NCBI GenBank assembly: GCA_006503475.1
Contig: RSEH01000114.1
Span: 62,001-126,000 of the forward strand
DNA: 64,000 nt
From: Stentor roeselii
Taxonomy: Eukaryota > Ciliophora > Heterotrichea > Heterotrichida > Stentoridae
Direction of reading: 5' to 3'
Shown here: positions 19,474 through 28,541 of the stretch, piece by piece
Layout: each line of letters begins with the position of its first letter
Numbering within the stretch: position 1 is the first letter of the stretch
Translations under genes and position numbers: made by a program
The notes under the pieces: model-generated
Database searches by the model: none
What the model was told of the DNA's origin: nothing
Seen by the model: the letters and a program-made list of their open reading frames with translations, nothing else

Positions 19474-20961
19474 ATGTAAGGGTTAGTTAGGTCTCGCTCG
19501 ACTAGTGTCAATTTTAAAAGTAGCTCGAATAGGAATAGGCAGATTGGGAACTATGTTTTAACGAAAACTATTGGAAAAGGAACTTTTGGAAAAGTCAAGC
19601 TTGGAACTCATAATTTGACTGCGATGAAAGTTGCTGTGAAAATTTTAGAAAAGGAAAAAATCAAGGACAGCTCAGACACCGAAAGAGTATCAAGAGAAAT
19701 CAAGATATTAAAGCTAGTGAAGCATCCAAACATCGTCCAACTCTACGAAATAATCGAGACCTCAAAAGAGCTCTACCTGATAATGGAGCTAGCAGAAGGT
19801 GGAGAGCTATTCGACTTCATAGTAGCCCGTTCAAGACTAAAAGAGCATGAAGCCTGTAAATTCCTTTCACAGATCCTCCAAGGTGTTGAATATTTACAAA
19901 AAGTGATGGTTGTTCATCGAGACCTAAAACCTGAGAACCTTCTAATAGACTCCAACAAGTCAATAAAAATCGTTGACTTCGGTCTAAGCAACACCTACAA
20001 ATCAGGCGAAACTCTAAAAACCGCCTGTGGAAGTCCATGTTACGCAGCTCCTGAAATGATCGCTGGAAAACGTTATCATGGATCGACTGTCGATGTCTGG
20101 AGTTGCGGAGTGATTTTATTCGCTATGATCTGCGGATACCTGCCCTTCGAAGACCCGAACACTTCTCTTTTGTATAAAAAAATCCTCACAGCTGACTATA
20201 AATGTGCCAAGTGGGTCAGTAGTGAAGCGCAGGACCTTCTAAGAAAGATTTTAAACACTGACCCTGAGAAAAGATTCACTATTGACATGATCCGAAGTCA
20301 TCCTTGGTTCACTTCTCATTATTCTCGAAATGAAATCAGTGAAAACTTGACAATTGGAATTCAGGAAGATGTTGTTAAAGGTGTAGAAAGCTTGGGTGTT
20401 GATAGAGTCAACTTGATTGAAAGTCTTAATTCTGGAAAATTTAATCATGCCACTGCTACTTATTGGCTCATGCAGAAGAAAATGACTGGAAGTAGGCCTA
20501 AAGTTCCTCATCCTCCTTCGAAAACTCCTGAGTTTTATATTCAGAAGATTAGGAAAAGTGATGGACATGAAAGTGAAGGGAATTCAGGAAAAGATCCTGA
20601 AGTTATTAGGATTTATGGAAATATTGTTAGGGAAATGAGACCGAAACAAGTTGCAAGGACCAGGATTTATGCGAAGTCTCAGTCGCCTCATCCTCCTAGT
20701 GAACCCAGACCTTCTACTTCTCTTGGGTATCAGGCCCCTAAACAGCCTGTCACGGGAAAACCTATCAATGAATATCGAAATCTTCGTAAGGGTTATTTAG
20801 AAAGCAGAAGATATAAAGTCACTCATCGGGAACAACCTAGTAATAACGGATTTTTGAACTCTTTCAATTTTAGCATGCATGAAAAACCGGCGAGGACTGG
20901 AACTTCTGTTTCAGCTACTAGAAGGAAAATTGAGAATTTTGAGAATTCTTTTAGGTTTTGA
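19474..20961 (+). CDS. SNF1/AMPK-like serine/threonine kinase, start codon split by a 15-nt intron
   Basis: The spliced CDS joins 19474-19475 and 19491-20961, giving 490 aa. Without the intron the frame lacks its start and glycine loop; with it removed the protein begins MSRSTSVNF and reads NYVLTKTIGKGTFGKVKLG. Kinase motifs: GKGTFG, AVKILEK, HRDLKPEN, VDFGLS, CGSPCYAAPE and DVWSCGVILFAMICGYLPF. This is the classic AMPK/SNF1/KIN subfamily pattern, with a Thr in the activation loop (TLKTACGSP) for LKB1-type phosphorylation. A UBA-like segment follows (about 290-335, ATATYWLMQKKM), then a basic Pro/Ser-rich tail. Role: energy or stress kinase, inferred from family. Confidence 0.92.
19476..19490 (+). 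other. 15-nt intron inside the start codon
   Basis: GTAAGGGTTAGTTAG lies between AT and G. Removing it creates the ATG and joins the kinase glycine loop in frame. Confidence 0.85.
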
Positions 20962-21725
20962 TGTAGATATGGTATATATAATATTTGTTAATAGCTTTAA
21001 TCCTCGTGCTACCAAATGAGCCTTCAATAATCTAATTACACTCAGAATTAATCCATAAAATATAATGAAGAAATTACTCGTCGCCTTAAGACACGGTGAA
21101 AGAGCAGATCGTCACCGAACCGATCGTGCGAACCGAATAAAGGACGACCTTGCGTAACCAATAAAGGCCTTATCCAAGTACAGCATTCATCAGACAGTTT
21201 AAGATCAATGATTCCATAAACCAGTGCACATCATATTTCTCAATTTCTGAAACAATTTAGAAGCATTAATCATGGCGAAGGTTTTTATAGTTCCAGTGCA
21301 AATTTAAAGTATTTCAATATCCAGAAGAAGTGCGAAAAGAAACCTGGTGGAACATCATTGAAATCCAACACTAAATTTCGCCACTTTTCCTTAAAACTTC
21401 CGTGAGGGTTAAAAAGGGTAAGATAAAACTAAAGCAGGTACATTCCTAGTGTCCAAGAAGATATTTCCATTGTTATTCACATCTATACGTTATTGGAGCT
21501 GAAAAAGTCTTGCTTGAAGTCACTTCGAGAAATTTAATCAGAATTATATAAATTCATATCTCAAGTTACCATCAGGACATTAGAACACAAGTACTTTATA
21601 CCTATTCTCATACAATCCAATAACTATCTCCCCTCTAAAAATAAATAAACTAACCCAGTTAATCACTCAAGAAATAATTTCCTAAATCATCTTCTCCAAA
21701 CCATTACTAATAAAAGATAATCTAC
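20962..21725. other. Intergenic stretch with a histidine-phosphatase relic
   Basis: No intact frame is present. The 5' part of the stretch holds the relic listed at 21065-21300. The remainder, to the 14-3-3 stop, is A/T-rich with fragments that might be later parts of the same decayed gene, but they are too short to assign. Confidence 0.5.
21065..21300 (+). pseudogene. Decayed histidine-phosphatase (phosphoglycerate-mutase-like) gene
   Basis: ATG at 21065 follows AATATA and opens MKKLLVALRHGERADRHR, containing the catalytic RHGER motif of the histidine phosphatase superfamily. The frame stops after about 30 codons. The shifted frame continues PCVTNKGLIQVQHSSDSL, matching the family's LTxxGxxQA segment at the right distance. 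No 15- or 16-nt intron repairs the shift, so this looks like a host gene that has lost function. Possible later remnants occur up to about 21500. Confidence 0.5.
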
Positions 21726-22469
21726 TTAATTCCCTTCTTCAGAGGTCCAAAGCGAAAGATTATCCCTGATAAGCTGCAAAATCATTGTAGAGTCCTTATA
21801 AGCGCTTTCATCAGTCAAATTCTCTAAATTCTGAATAGCATCATCAAAAGCTTTCTGAGCCATAGTGCAAGCATCACTCTGCTGTTGCATGATTTCATAG
21901 TTAAAAACTGAGAAATTAAGCGCAAGTCCAAGTCTCGTCGGATGAGTGCTATCCAAGTCGGCGACTGCTTTATCATAAGCCTGTTGATAACACTCCTGTG
22001 CACTTTTGCTACTTTCATCTCTATACTGCCCTTGAGCGAACTCACAGATATACCTATAATAATCCCCTTTCATCTTCAAATAAAATACTTTTCCCTCAGC
22101 GTCATTCGTGTGAGGCAACAAGTCCGAGTCAATCAGTCGAAGGATCTCGCGGCAGAAGCTTCTTAACTCGCCTTCAACTTTTTCCTTATAAGCCGAGGCT
22201 CTTGACTTGTTTTCTTCGTTTCCACGTCGAGCTTCTTTGGACTCGATTGAATTCAGAACCCGCCAGGCTGTTCGTCGATTCCCGACCACGTTTTTATAAG
22301 CCACGGACAAAATGTTCCTTTCTTCGACGGACAGTTCTGAATGCTCTTTCGAGATAAAGGCCCTGACGAATTCGATCATTTCTTCGTATCGCTCTGATTG
22401 TTCTGACATTCGACAGAGAAGGAGAAGTTCGGGTTTTGAAAGGGAATTTAAATTTTCAAGTTTCACCAT
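21726..22469 (-). CDS. 14-3-3 protein
   Basis: This is a 247-aa frame of standard family length. Signatures seen are ERNILSVAYKNVVGNRRTAWRVL (box 1, NLLSVAYKNVxGxRRxxWR), YLKMKGDYYRYICEF, and LGLALNFSVFNYEI with a C-terminal DNLSLWTSE. Residues that bind phosphoserine peptides (the K in YKN, the paired Arg, and the RY of YYRY) are present. It is a cytosolic dimeric adaptor for phosphorylated clients, and several kinases are encoded nearby. It lies 50 bp downstream of another minus-strand gene. Confidence 0.97.
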   Translation of the reverse strand: MVKLENLNSLSKPELLLLCRMSEQSERYEEMIEFVRAFISKEHSELSVEERNILSVAYKNVVGNRRTAWRVLNSIESKEARRGNEENKSRASAYKEKVEGELRSFCREILRLIDSDLLPHTNDAEGKVFYLKMKGDYYRYICEFAQGQYRDESSKSAQECYQQAYDKAVADLDSTHPTRLGLALNFSVFNYEIMQQQSDACTMAQKAFDDAIQNLENLTDESAYKDSTMILQLIRDNLSLWTSEEGN

Positions 22470-22519
22470 TATTAGAAATGTTGGGATTATCGAATTAATC
22501 CCGGTTATGAAGGGTTTTT

Positions 22520-23161
22520 TTAGTGAGGGTTATTTGGAATTTTTTTGAAGTTTTTTAGGGTTTTTTGCATTTTTGAATAAAAGGCTACTGGGTCGACCTG
22601 ATGGTAAAAAATTTGTCTTGCGAGGTCTTTGACTGGAGGACGAAAAACTTGAAAAATTATCTCGTTTGATGAGGTGACTTCTGGGTTTACTGTGAAGTTG
22701 AAGTGATCGAATCTTCTTGAAGCTAAAGCTAAATAATTAAATTCATGTTGTTTCCATACAAAAGTCCTCTCAATAATCTCTTTTCTCTCAGTCAGTTGTT
22801 CCAAGTCAGGTTTTATTCTTTTTATCCTTAAAAGGACATCATCTGAAATTTCCTGCAAAAATTTATCATCTAAAACACTCTTCACAATCAAATCACGAAC
22901 AGTACTCTGAACCGACTGTGACCTGATAACATTCGCAGCGAATTCTTCAAATTTACTTGCTCCAAAAGGATCTCTCAAGAACTTCCTAACTAAAACATTG
23001 ACATAATCGTAAACTATTTCTTCAAGTCCCGGGTCATCAAGTACTTTATTCACAAGTCTCGTGATGACCTCTTCACTTCTTTTTTCCAGATAATACCCGA
23101 CGACGAAGGCAACTGTGAAAAGACCTGCACTTGCCGTGAATGCCTCTCGAATGACTCCCAT
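22520..23161 (-). CDS. Unrecognised 213-aa protein with an N-terminal membrane anchor
   Basis: I place the start at ATG 23161 (MGVIREAF). The frame stays open further upstream, but that part would overlap the divergent SAMHD1-like gene. Residues about 8-25 (TASAGLFTVAFVVGYYLE) form one hydrophobic anchor. The rest is helical with pairs of charged heptads (EEIVYDYVNVLVRKFL, VQSTVRDLIVKSVLDDKF), reminiscent of mitochondrial inner-membrane or scaffold proteins with repeated amphipathic helices. No known family motif was recognised. The start codon lies only 6 bp from the ATG of the neighbour. Confidence 0.7.
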   Translation of the reverse strand: MGVIREAFTASAGLFTVAFVVGYYLEKRSEEVITRLVNKVLDDPGLEEIVYDYVNVLVRKFLRDPFGASKFEEFAANVIRSQSVQSTVRDLIVKSVLDDKFLQEISDDVLLRIKRIKPDLEQLTERKEIIERTFVWKQHEFNYLALASRRFDHFNFTVNPEVTSSNEIIFQVFRPPVKDLARQIFYHQVDPVAFYSKMQKTLKNFKKIPNNPH

Positions 23162-23167
23162 AATATA
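23162..23167. promoter_or_regulatory. Six-base spacer between two divergent start codons
   Basis: The sequence CAT-AATATA-ATG places the two start codons head to head with only AATATA between them. At least one transcript must begin inside the partner's coding sequence, or both must be nearly leaderless. Confidence 0.6.
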
Positions 23168-24409
23168 ATGAAAAGAGAAAAGGGGGAAAGAATCGTTTAC
23201 GACCCAATTCATGGACACTACTCATTGCCAAGAGAACTTTGGCAATTTATTGACAACCCTGTTTATCAACGACTTCGAGATCTGAAGCAGTTGGGAACCA
23301 CTTGTTTTGTTTTTCCTGGCGGAAATCACAGCAGATTCGAACATTGCCTCGGGGTAGGCCACTTGTCACGTAAGTTTATTAAGAGTTTGGCGAAGAGGCA
23401 ACCTGAATTAGAGATTTTGAACTCGGATATCAGGAATTTAACCCTTGCTGGACTTTTACATGATTTGGGACATGGCCCCTTTTCTCATATTTTTGATACG
23501 GATGTTGTTCCCGCTTTGGGTATTTTTGGATGGAGTCATGAACAGGCTTCTGTTGATTTGTTGAAGTTTATGGTTGATCAGTTTAGAATTGATATTGAGG
23601 AGAATGATTTGAATAGAGTTTGTGATATGATTTTAGGAGATGGGCAAGGGTATTTGTATCAGATTGTTAATAATAAACTGAATTCTATTGATGTTGACAA
23701 GTTTGATTATATTGAAAGGGATTGTCATTGTCTTGGGTTTAGGGAATTTCCTTTTGATACTCAGAGGATGATGAAGAGGTCACTAGTAATCAATGACACT
23801 ATTTGCTTTGACGAGAAAGTTGTTCATAGTATATACAGTCTTTTCTCCAGTCGTTTTAACCTATTCCAACAGTGCTACTCACATCGAGTAGGCCAGGCGA
23901 TCGGTTTAATGATCCGAGACGCGCTGGTAGCCGCAAAAGAACCATTAGACCTAGTAAACCGAATCGAAACCCCAAGTCTTTACTACAAACTGACAGATAC
24001 CGTGATAGACGAAATTTCAAGTTCAACCAATCCGGAAATGGAAAAAGCTCAAAAGATAATCAACGACATTAAAAGCAGAAAAATTTACCGTCAGGCAGGG
24101 CAGATCATTTTCAGTAAAGACACTCCTCATGACCATATAAATGAAGAAAAAATTGCAGGGTTCTCTTCAGGCCTCAGACCTGAAGATTTGATTGTGAAGA
24201 AGTTTAAATTGACTTATGGAAACCCTGCTGACCAGGTTTGGTTCTATGATGAATTTTCACAGATGCACTTGATTCCTCGGGAAAAAGTTAGTAGTTTGAT
24301 ACCTGCTAATTATTGTGATCGGTTTCTTAGGGTCTTTGTTAAGGAGGAGAGTAAGTTGGAAGATGCCAAAAATGCTTTTAAGGCATTTTGTAAGAAGGAG
24401 ATGAATTAG
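23168..24409 (+). CDS. SAMHD1-like HD-domain phosphohydrolase
   Basis: This 413-aa frame reads YDPIHGHYSLPRELWQFID, then RLRDLKQLGTTCFVFPG, NHSRFEHCLGVGHLS and AGLLHDLGHGPFSHIFD. The H...HD...D metal ligands of the HD domain are in place (H of RFEH, HD of LLHDLGH, and a later D). VDKFDYIERDCHCLG matches the SAMHD1 core substrate region. Family members are dNTP triphosphohydrolases that lower the cellular dNTP pool. No N-terminal SAM domain is present, as is usual outside animals. The allosteric dGTP sites were not checked residue by residue. Confidence 0.92.
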   Translation: MKREKGERIVYDPIHGHYSLPRELWQFIDNPVYQRLRDLKQLGTTCFVFPGGNHSRFEHCLGVGHLSRKFIKSLAKRQPELEILNSDIRNLTLAGLLHDLGHGPFSHIFDTDVVPALGIFGWSHEQASVDLLKFMVDQFRIDIEENDLNRVCDMILGDGQGYLYQIVNNKLNSIDVDKFDYIERDCHCLGFREFPFDTQRMMKRSLVINDTICFDEKVVHSIYSLFSSRFNLFQQCYSHRVGQAIGLMIRDALVAAKEPLDLVNRIETPSLYYKLTDTVIDEISSSTNPEMEKAQKIINDIKSRKIYRQAGQIIFSKDTPHDHINEEKIAGFSSGLRPEDLIVKKFKLTYGNPADQVWFYDEFSQMHLIPREKVSSLIPANYCDRFLRVFVKEESKLEDAKNAFKAFCKKEMN

Positions 24410-24552
24410 ATGTGATAGTTTAATTTTTTATTGAGGATGAAGTATGGGTTTAAAGAGAATTTAGGAGATTTACTCTAAAAAATTAATCAATTCCAAACAT
24501 TAAAAAAGCTATTTCTCAAAACTCCTACTTACATATCCTATCTTCATAAAAT

Positions 24553-27030
24553 TTATCTCCTTCCTCGCCTTCCTTTTAAATAATTAAAAGAACTTAACCC
24601 CAGTTCAATTTTCTTATCAAGAGTGACCTCAGGATTACAAAATCCGATTAAAATATCTTTATCAACATCCAAAGAGTCAGTCATATCACAAACTCTACAA
24701 AACGCTTCAATAAATTCAAAGAAGTTAGCGAGCATAAAAACATTGCTAGAAATTTCATCAACTCTCGTAGTCAAAGCCAAATGAAAGCAAATATGTCCAT
24801 ATCTACTAGTGAACCTTTCATTAAAAAAGCCATGTTCCTGCATCACAAACATAAAATCCTCTTCACAAAGTCCTCTTTTTTCCGAGTTTTTCGAGACTTT
24901 TCCCTTAGAACTTTCATAAACAGCATTTAAAAGTTCTTTATTTGCCGTGAGGACCAAGTCACATTCTTCATTAAACAGTCTGTTGACCCTCCATTCATTT
25001 GGCAGAACATTCATAAAAACATTACTAGTGAAAAACACTGAAAGTGCCTCAGCTTCACTTTTACTTGCCCCATTTCTCAAGAACTTGTCAAAAGCGAGTC
25101 TGATTTGAAGTTCAAGAAATTCATGTCTGACGACGCTGAAGTTATTATTGAAATGAGTGCTTGTGCTTGAAGTCGTGCAAGCTTTGATGTTCAGGTCAAG
25201 GTCAGATAACTTGAAAAACTTATCAAAAATGCCTTTTTTTTGATACAGGTCCGTCAAGTTGTTTAGACTTACACTGAATAAAGTATTGTTTCCGCTTAGA
25301 CCTGCCAAAAACTTGTAAGTGAAGTAGCTGATTTTTTATTACATTTTTTGGTACTCTTGGCGAATTATTTCTTTGCAATCATTACGAATCTGCTCGTTTT
25401 TTAGAAATTTTGAGATTTTTGAGTTTGTCCAGTCGGCCTCGAAACAACGGTTGAAGAAGTCTGGACCTTGTTGAGAAAAATTTGAGAAGATTGAGGATTC
25501 AGGGGTCCAGGGAGGTATTTCGGGCTCAGGGATGTCACCAGGGGGAGGAAGGTATTCGCCTAGGACTGGCCTGGGTACAGCATTACATTCTTTTCCATCA
25601 TTAATGATGAAGTTGACAACAACAGCCATGACTTCTTTGTTAAAATCCGCGTAAAAGTGGCATGTCTGTTTGACAGGTGGTTCACTCACTTCAAAAGGAT
25701 ACTCATTAGAGATCTGCGCGACGCCTCTATACGTGAAAAAAAATCGATTTTTCCCCTTCGGAAGAGCTCTTACTCCGGAATAAACCCCATCAGTCGACCT
25801 GAGAAGAAAAGGTTTAAAATCATCGACTTCCAAATGAATATAAACAGGTTCCTCCTGCTGATTCAATTTATTCAACGCAAAATGTTGAAGCCTTCTATTC
25901 CAAACCACCCTGTAAGGGTCCCACTCAATGAAAAAGTCTTTCCAATCATTACAAATCCAGCAGTTTTCATAACATCTTCCCAAACCCGCACAAATCCTTA
26001 TTTTTTTCCTAATATTTTTATCCCCCATCAAAAACGGAAGAGGATTTAAAAACCCAAGAGCATCAATAATTCCATAATTTCCATCAAAATGCAATCCCCT
26101 TATTTTTTGGTTATTTTTTAAAAGACCTGCAATGATTTCTGTGTCATTTACTGAAAAATTGTTATTCGATAAGTCAAGATGAATTAAACTTTCACTAGTG
26201 AACAGGTTTTTAAATAGTTTCAAAGCACTTTCATGGATCCTGTCATGACCCATCGAGTTCCAAGACAGGTCTAAGGTCTGAAGTCGGTTGTTATTTTTAA
26301 TAGCCTGAGTTAAAACGATGATATCAGGGCCTCTGATGAAGTTCCATTGAAGGTCCAGTATTTCAATGGAGTTGTTGTAGTCCAGCATGTCAGCCAGAAG
26401 TGCCCCAGAGCCCAGTCCAATTGCGTTATTCGCCAAATTCAATTTTTTCAGAGTCTTGTTAGACTTAAGCGCCGTGCACACATCAGTAAGTCCAGCTAAA
26501 CTAATCTTCGTGTTTTCCAAGTTCAGTTCTTCCAGACAACAGCGAAAACTCGTTAAAATCTCGCATAAAGATACCATCGCCGAGTTACCTAAAGAGTTAC
26601 TTGACAAGTCGATGATCTTAATATTTTCCTTGTTTATCGAGTGAAGAATGCTCGAAACTCCTTTTTCCTTCATCCCGTTACCTTTCATGTTAAGTGACTG
26701 AAGTCTTTCTATACTTTTTATTGTTTTTGATAGAAGCTGTGCTCGACTGTCGCCCAGGCCGTAGTTGTTGATGTTCAAGTTCTGAATGTCAAGCTTGGGG
26801 ACTTGAATTGTTGACTTTGGAAGAGGATTCAAAAACTTGGATCGAGATTTAGTTCTTTGGAAAGAGTCTTTGAAAGACGTGAAAAGATCCACCTTGCTTT
26901 TGACTAGAATCGCACTTTCTGGTGATGGGGTTCGCACTGGTTTACGGTTTGATGATAGCTTTAAAGGAGTCTTTGAACGATTTGCCTCGAAAATGATGAT
27001 TCGTGAGTTTCTGAATTTTTTTGAGGACAT
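24553..27030 (-). CDS. LRR (RNI-like) protein of 820 aa, two exons
   Basis: Exon 1 is 27030-25343 and exon 2 is 25327-24553, joined by a 15-nt intron at 25328-25342. Read unspliced, exon 1 ends in a false ATG TAA and the rest appears as a frame without an ATG. Spliced, the frame continues QEYQKIYFTYKFLAGLSGNN. A basic N-terminus precedes seven or eight LRRs of the RNI type at about 80-320 (LxxLNLxxNxIxxxGaxxLaxxL, for example LKKLNLANNAIGLGSGALL). A beta-rich region (VYIHLEVDDF) and a roughly 260-residue helical C-terminal part follow. LRR-RNI proteins of this layout are common in ciliates and usually have no assigned function. Confidence 0.88.
25328..25342 (-). other. 15-nt intron in the LRR gene
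   Basis: On the minus strand it reads GTAATAAAAAATCAG. Its removal joins AT and C into an Ile codon and fuses two frames that otherwise look like separate genes. Confidence 0.85.
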
Positions 27031-27288
27031 TTATGGCAGATGATGCCTCTGCTTCGCATTTTGTTGGATTTTTTTACTCTGGATTGTCAACGGTGGGTGG
27101 ATAGAGGTGATGTTTGACTGGATTACTTAAAATCTTGAAATTCATTAATGTCCATTCAATATGTGATCACGCTATAGTTAAAATTCGTCTTCCTAAACTG
27201 ATTACGGTCTAACCCCCACCTTCAAATTGAAGACCCACCATGATGAAAGTCGAAGATATTAATTCTTCACCTTTAAATTCCTTTATAA

Positions 27289-27826
27289 ATGCCAAACAAG
27301 TGCAGAATTTATATTGGAAGACTTAGTCGAAGAACCCGAGTTCGTGACCTCGAAAAAGAGTTCGCAAGATATGGAAGGATCCGAGACTTAGAGATTAAGC
27401 ACGACTACGCATTCATTGTAGGCTGAGACGCAGGAGTATTCTGACCCGCGTGACGCGGAGGACGCAATTTACCACATGGACAACCGCAACTTCGACGGTT
27501 CACGTATCATTGTGGAATACGCAGGGATTCGAAGGGAAAGAAGAAAAGGGCCGAGCAGCGAGGATCTCTGCTACAATTGTCACAATCCTGGTCACTGGTA
27601 AACTCTATTTAGGGCGAACGAGTGCAAAGAAGAAGACTGCAGAGGCAAATGCTACCGCTGCGGAGCGACAGGGCACATCAAGCGCGACTGCAAAGCATCG
27701 AGATCCAGGTCTCGCTCGCCGAAACCTTCTCCTAAGGAAAAATCCCCGACGCGTGAACGAAGTCCTTATAGTTCTGAAGGTCATTCAAAGTATAGTGTAG
27801 TTAGCAACCAAGAATACGAGGCCTAG
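27289..27826 (+). CDS. SR splicing factor: RRM, two CCHC zinc knuckles, short RS tail
   Basis: The spliced CDS joins 27289-27417, 27434-27597 and 27613-27826, giving 168 aa; no single frame shows it. Residues about 5-75 are an [15 protein letters not shown] (RNP2), then [20 protein letters not shown], where YAFIEY is RNP1 and spans intron 1. Two zinc knuckles follow: [14 protein letters not shown] (spanning intron 2) and [14 protein letters not shown]. The tail contains [16 protein letters not shown]. This is the plant RSZ/RSZ32-like or human SRSF7-like layout. It is probably nuclear, in splice-site choice; the context is notable in a genome of 15- to 16-nt introns. The start follows CTTTATAA directly, and the stop is 10 bp from the convergent CFAP410 stop. 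Confidence 0.92.
27418..27433 (+). other. 16-nt intron 1 of the SR gene
   Basis: GTAGGCTGAGACGCAG interrupts the RNP1 motif between Ile and Glu. Removal restores YAFIEY. Confidence 0.88.
27598..27612 (+). other. 15-nt intron 2 of the SR gene
   Basis: GTAAACTCTATTTAG splits the Trp codon TG|G of the first zinc knuckle. Removal restores CX2CX4HX4C. Confidence 0.88.
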
Positions 27827-27836
27827 TTTAGTTAAT

Positions 27837-28502
27837 TTACCGATTATTCAACTCTGTGAGTCTTTTGTTGATGTCTCGTCGGACCAGTTCTAAGCTTCCG
27901 TCGTCTAGTTCTTTAATGAGTGCCAAGACTGCAATTAAAACATTGTCATTCTTATTCTCCGGTTCCTTCCTCTGACGACTTCTAGGAATTTCCTTAACAG
28001 CAGGAGACATTTCTTTTTCCCTTCGAGCAGGTTCTTCCCTAATCTCAGGTTCCTTTCGTTCCTCCCTTCGATTCCTCGAAGCAGGAGGTGCATTACTTGC
28101 ACTTTGTGCTCTTTCCTCAGTAGTAACCGCCTGATTATCCAACTTGACCAAATTAGGAAGGGCGGCTAAAACAGTTTCCCTATAATTCGGGACTTCAGCA
28201 CAAGGATTATCCCACAACCAAAGCACTTTTAATCCAGGAAGTCCTTGAATATATCTAATTTCCGAAAGGTCAGCAATCAAATTCTTCCTAAGATAAAGTT
28301 CAGTGAGTTTTTTGCAATATTGAAAAGGTTTCAGCGATGAAATTTTATTCACACTCAAAGAAAGGACTTCAATGTTCGGCATTTCTTTTAAAATGCGAAC
28401 GTCGTCGATGTCGTTGCCCCAAAGGTTCAGGTTTTTGACTGAGTCGAGACTATTCGCTTTGGTCCTTTGAAGGATGAGGTCTGCGGTGAGAGGTTTAGAC
28501 AT
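27837..28502 (-). CDS. CFAP410: CFAP410 (C21orf2) ciliary LRR protein
   Basis: In this 221-aa frame the N-terminal 145 residues match CFAP410 closely: ILQRTKANSLDSVKNLNLWG, EMPNIEVLSLSVNKISSL, ELYLRKNLIADLSEI and VLWLWDNPC, then an LRR-cap (LPNLVKLDNQAVTTEE). A charged disordered linker follows. The last 35 residues (NVLIAVLALIKELDDGSLEL) match the C-terminal helical oligomerisation domain known in CFAP410. The protein acts at basal bodies and cilia with NEK1 and SPATA7 in animals. Its presence fits a heavily ciliated cell. Confidence 0.92.
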   Translation of the reverse strand: MSKPLTADLILQRTKANSLDSVKNLNLWGNDIDDVRILKEMPNIEVLSLSVNKISSLKPFQYCKKLTELYLRKNLIADLSEIRYIQGLPGLKVLWLWDNPCAEVPNYRETVLAALPNLVKLDNQAVTTEERAQSASNAPPASRNRREERKEPEIREEPARREKEMSPAVKEIPRSRQRKEPENKNDNVLIAVLALIKELDDGSLELVRRDINKRLTELNNR

Positions 28503-28541
28503 TTAAATTTATGGAAACTTGATGAATAGCTTTTAGATGAT

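Noticed and set aside
24553-25308. A separate 251-aa gene starting at 25308
   Set aside because: The supposed start is TTG, not ATG. The frame joins the LRR gene through a 15-nt intron.
27450-27800. A 116-aa Arg/Thr-rich frame on the plus strand
   Set aside because: It is a wrong-frame reading of the spliced SR gene, which explains the same bases with two clear domains.
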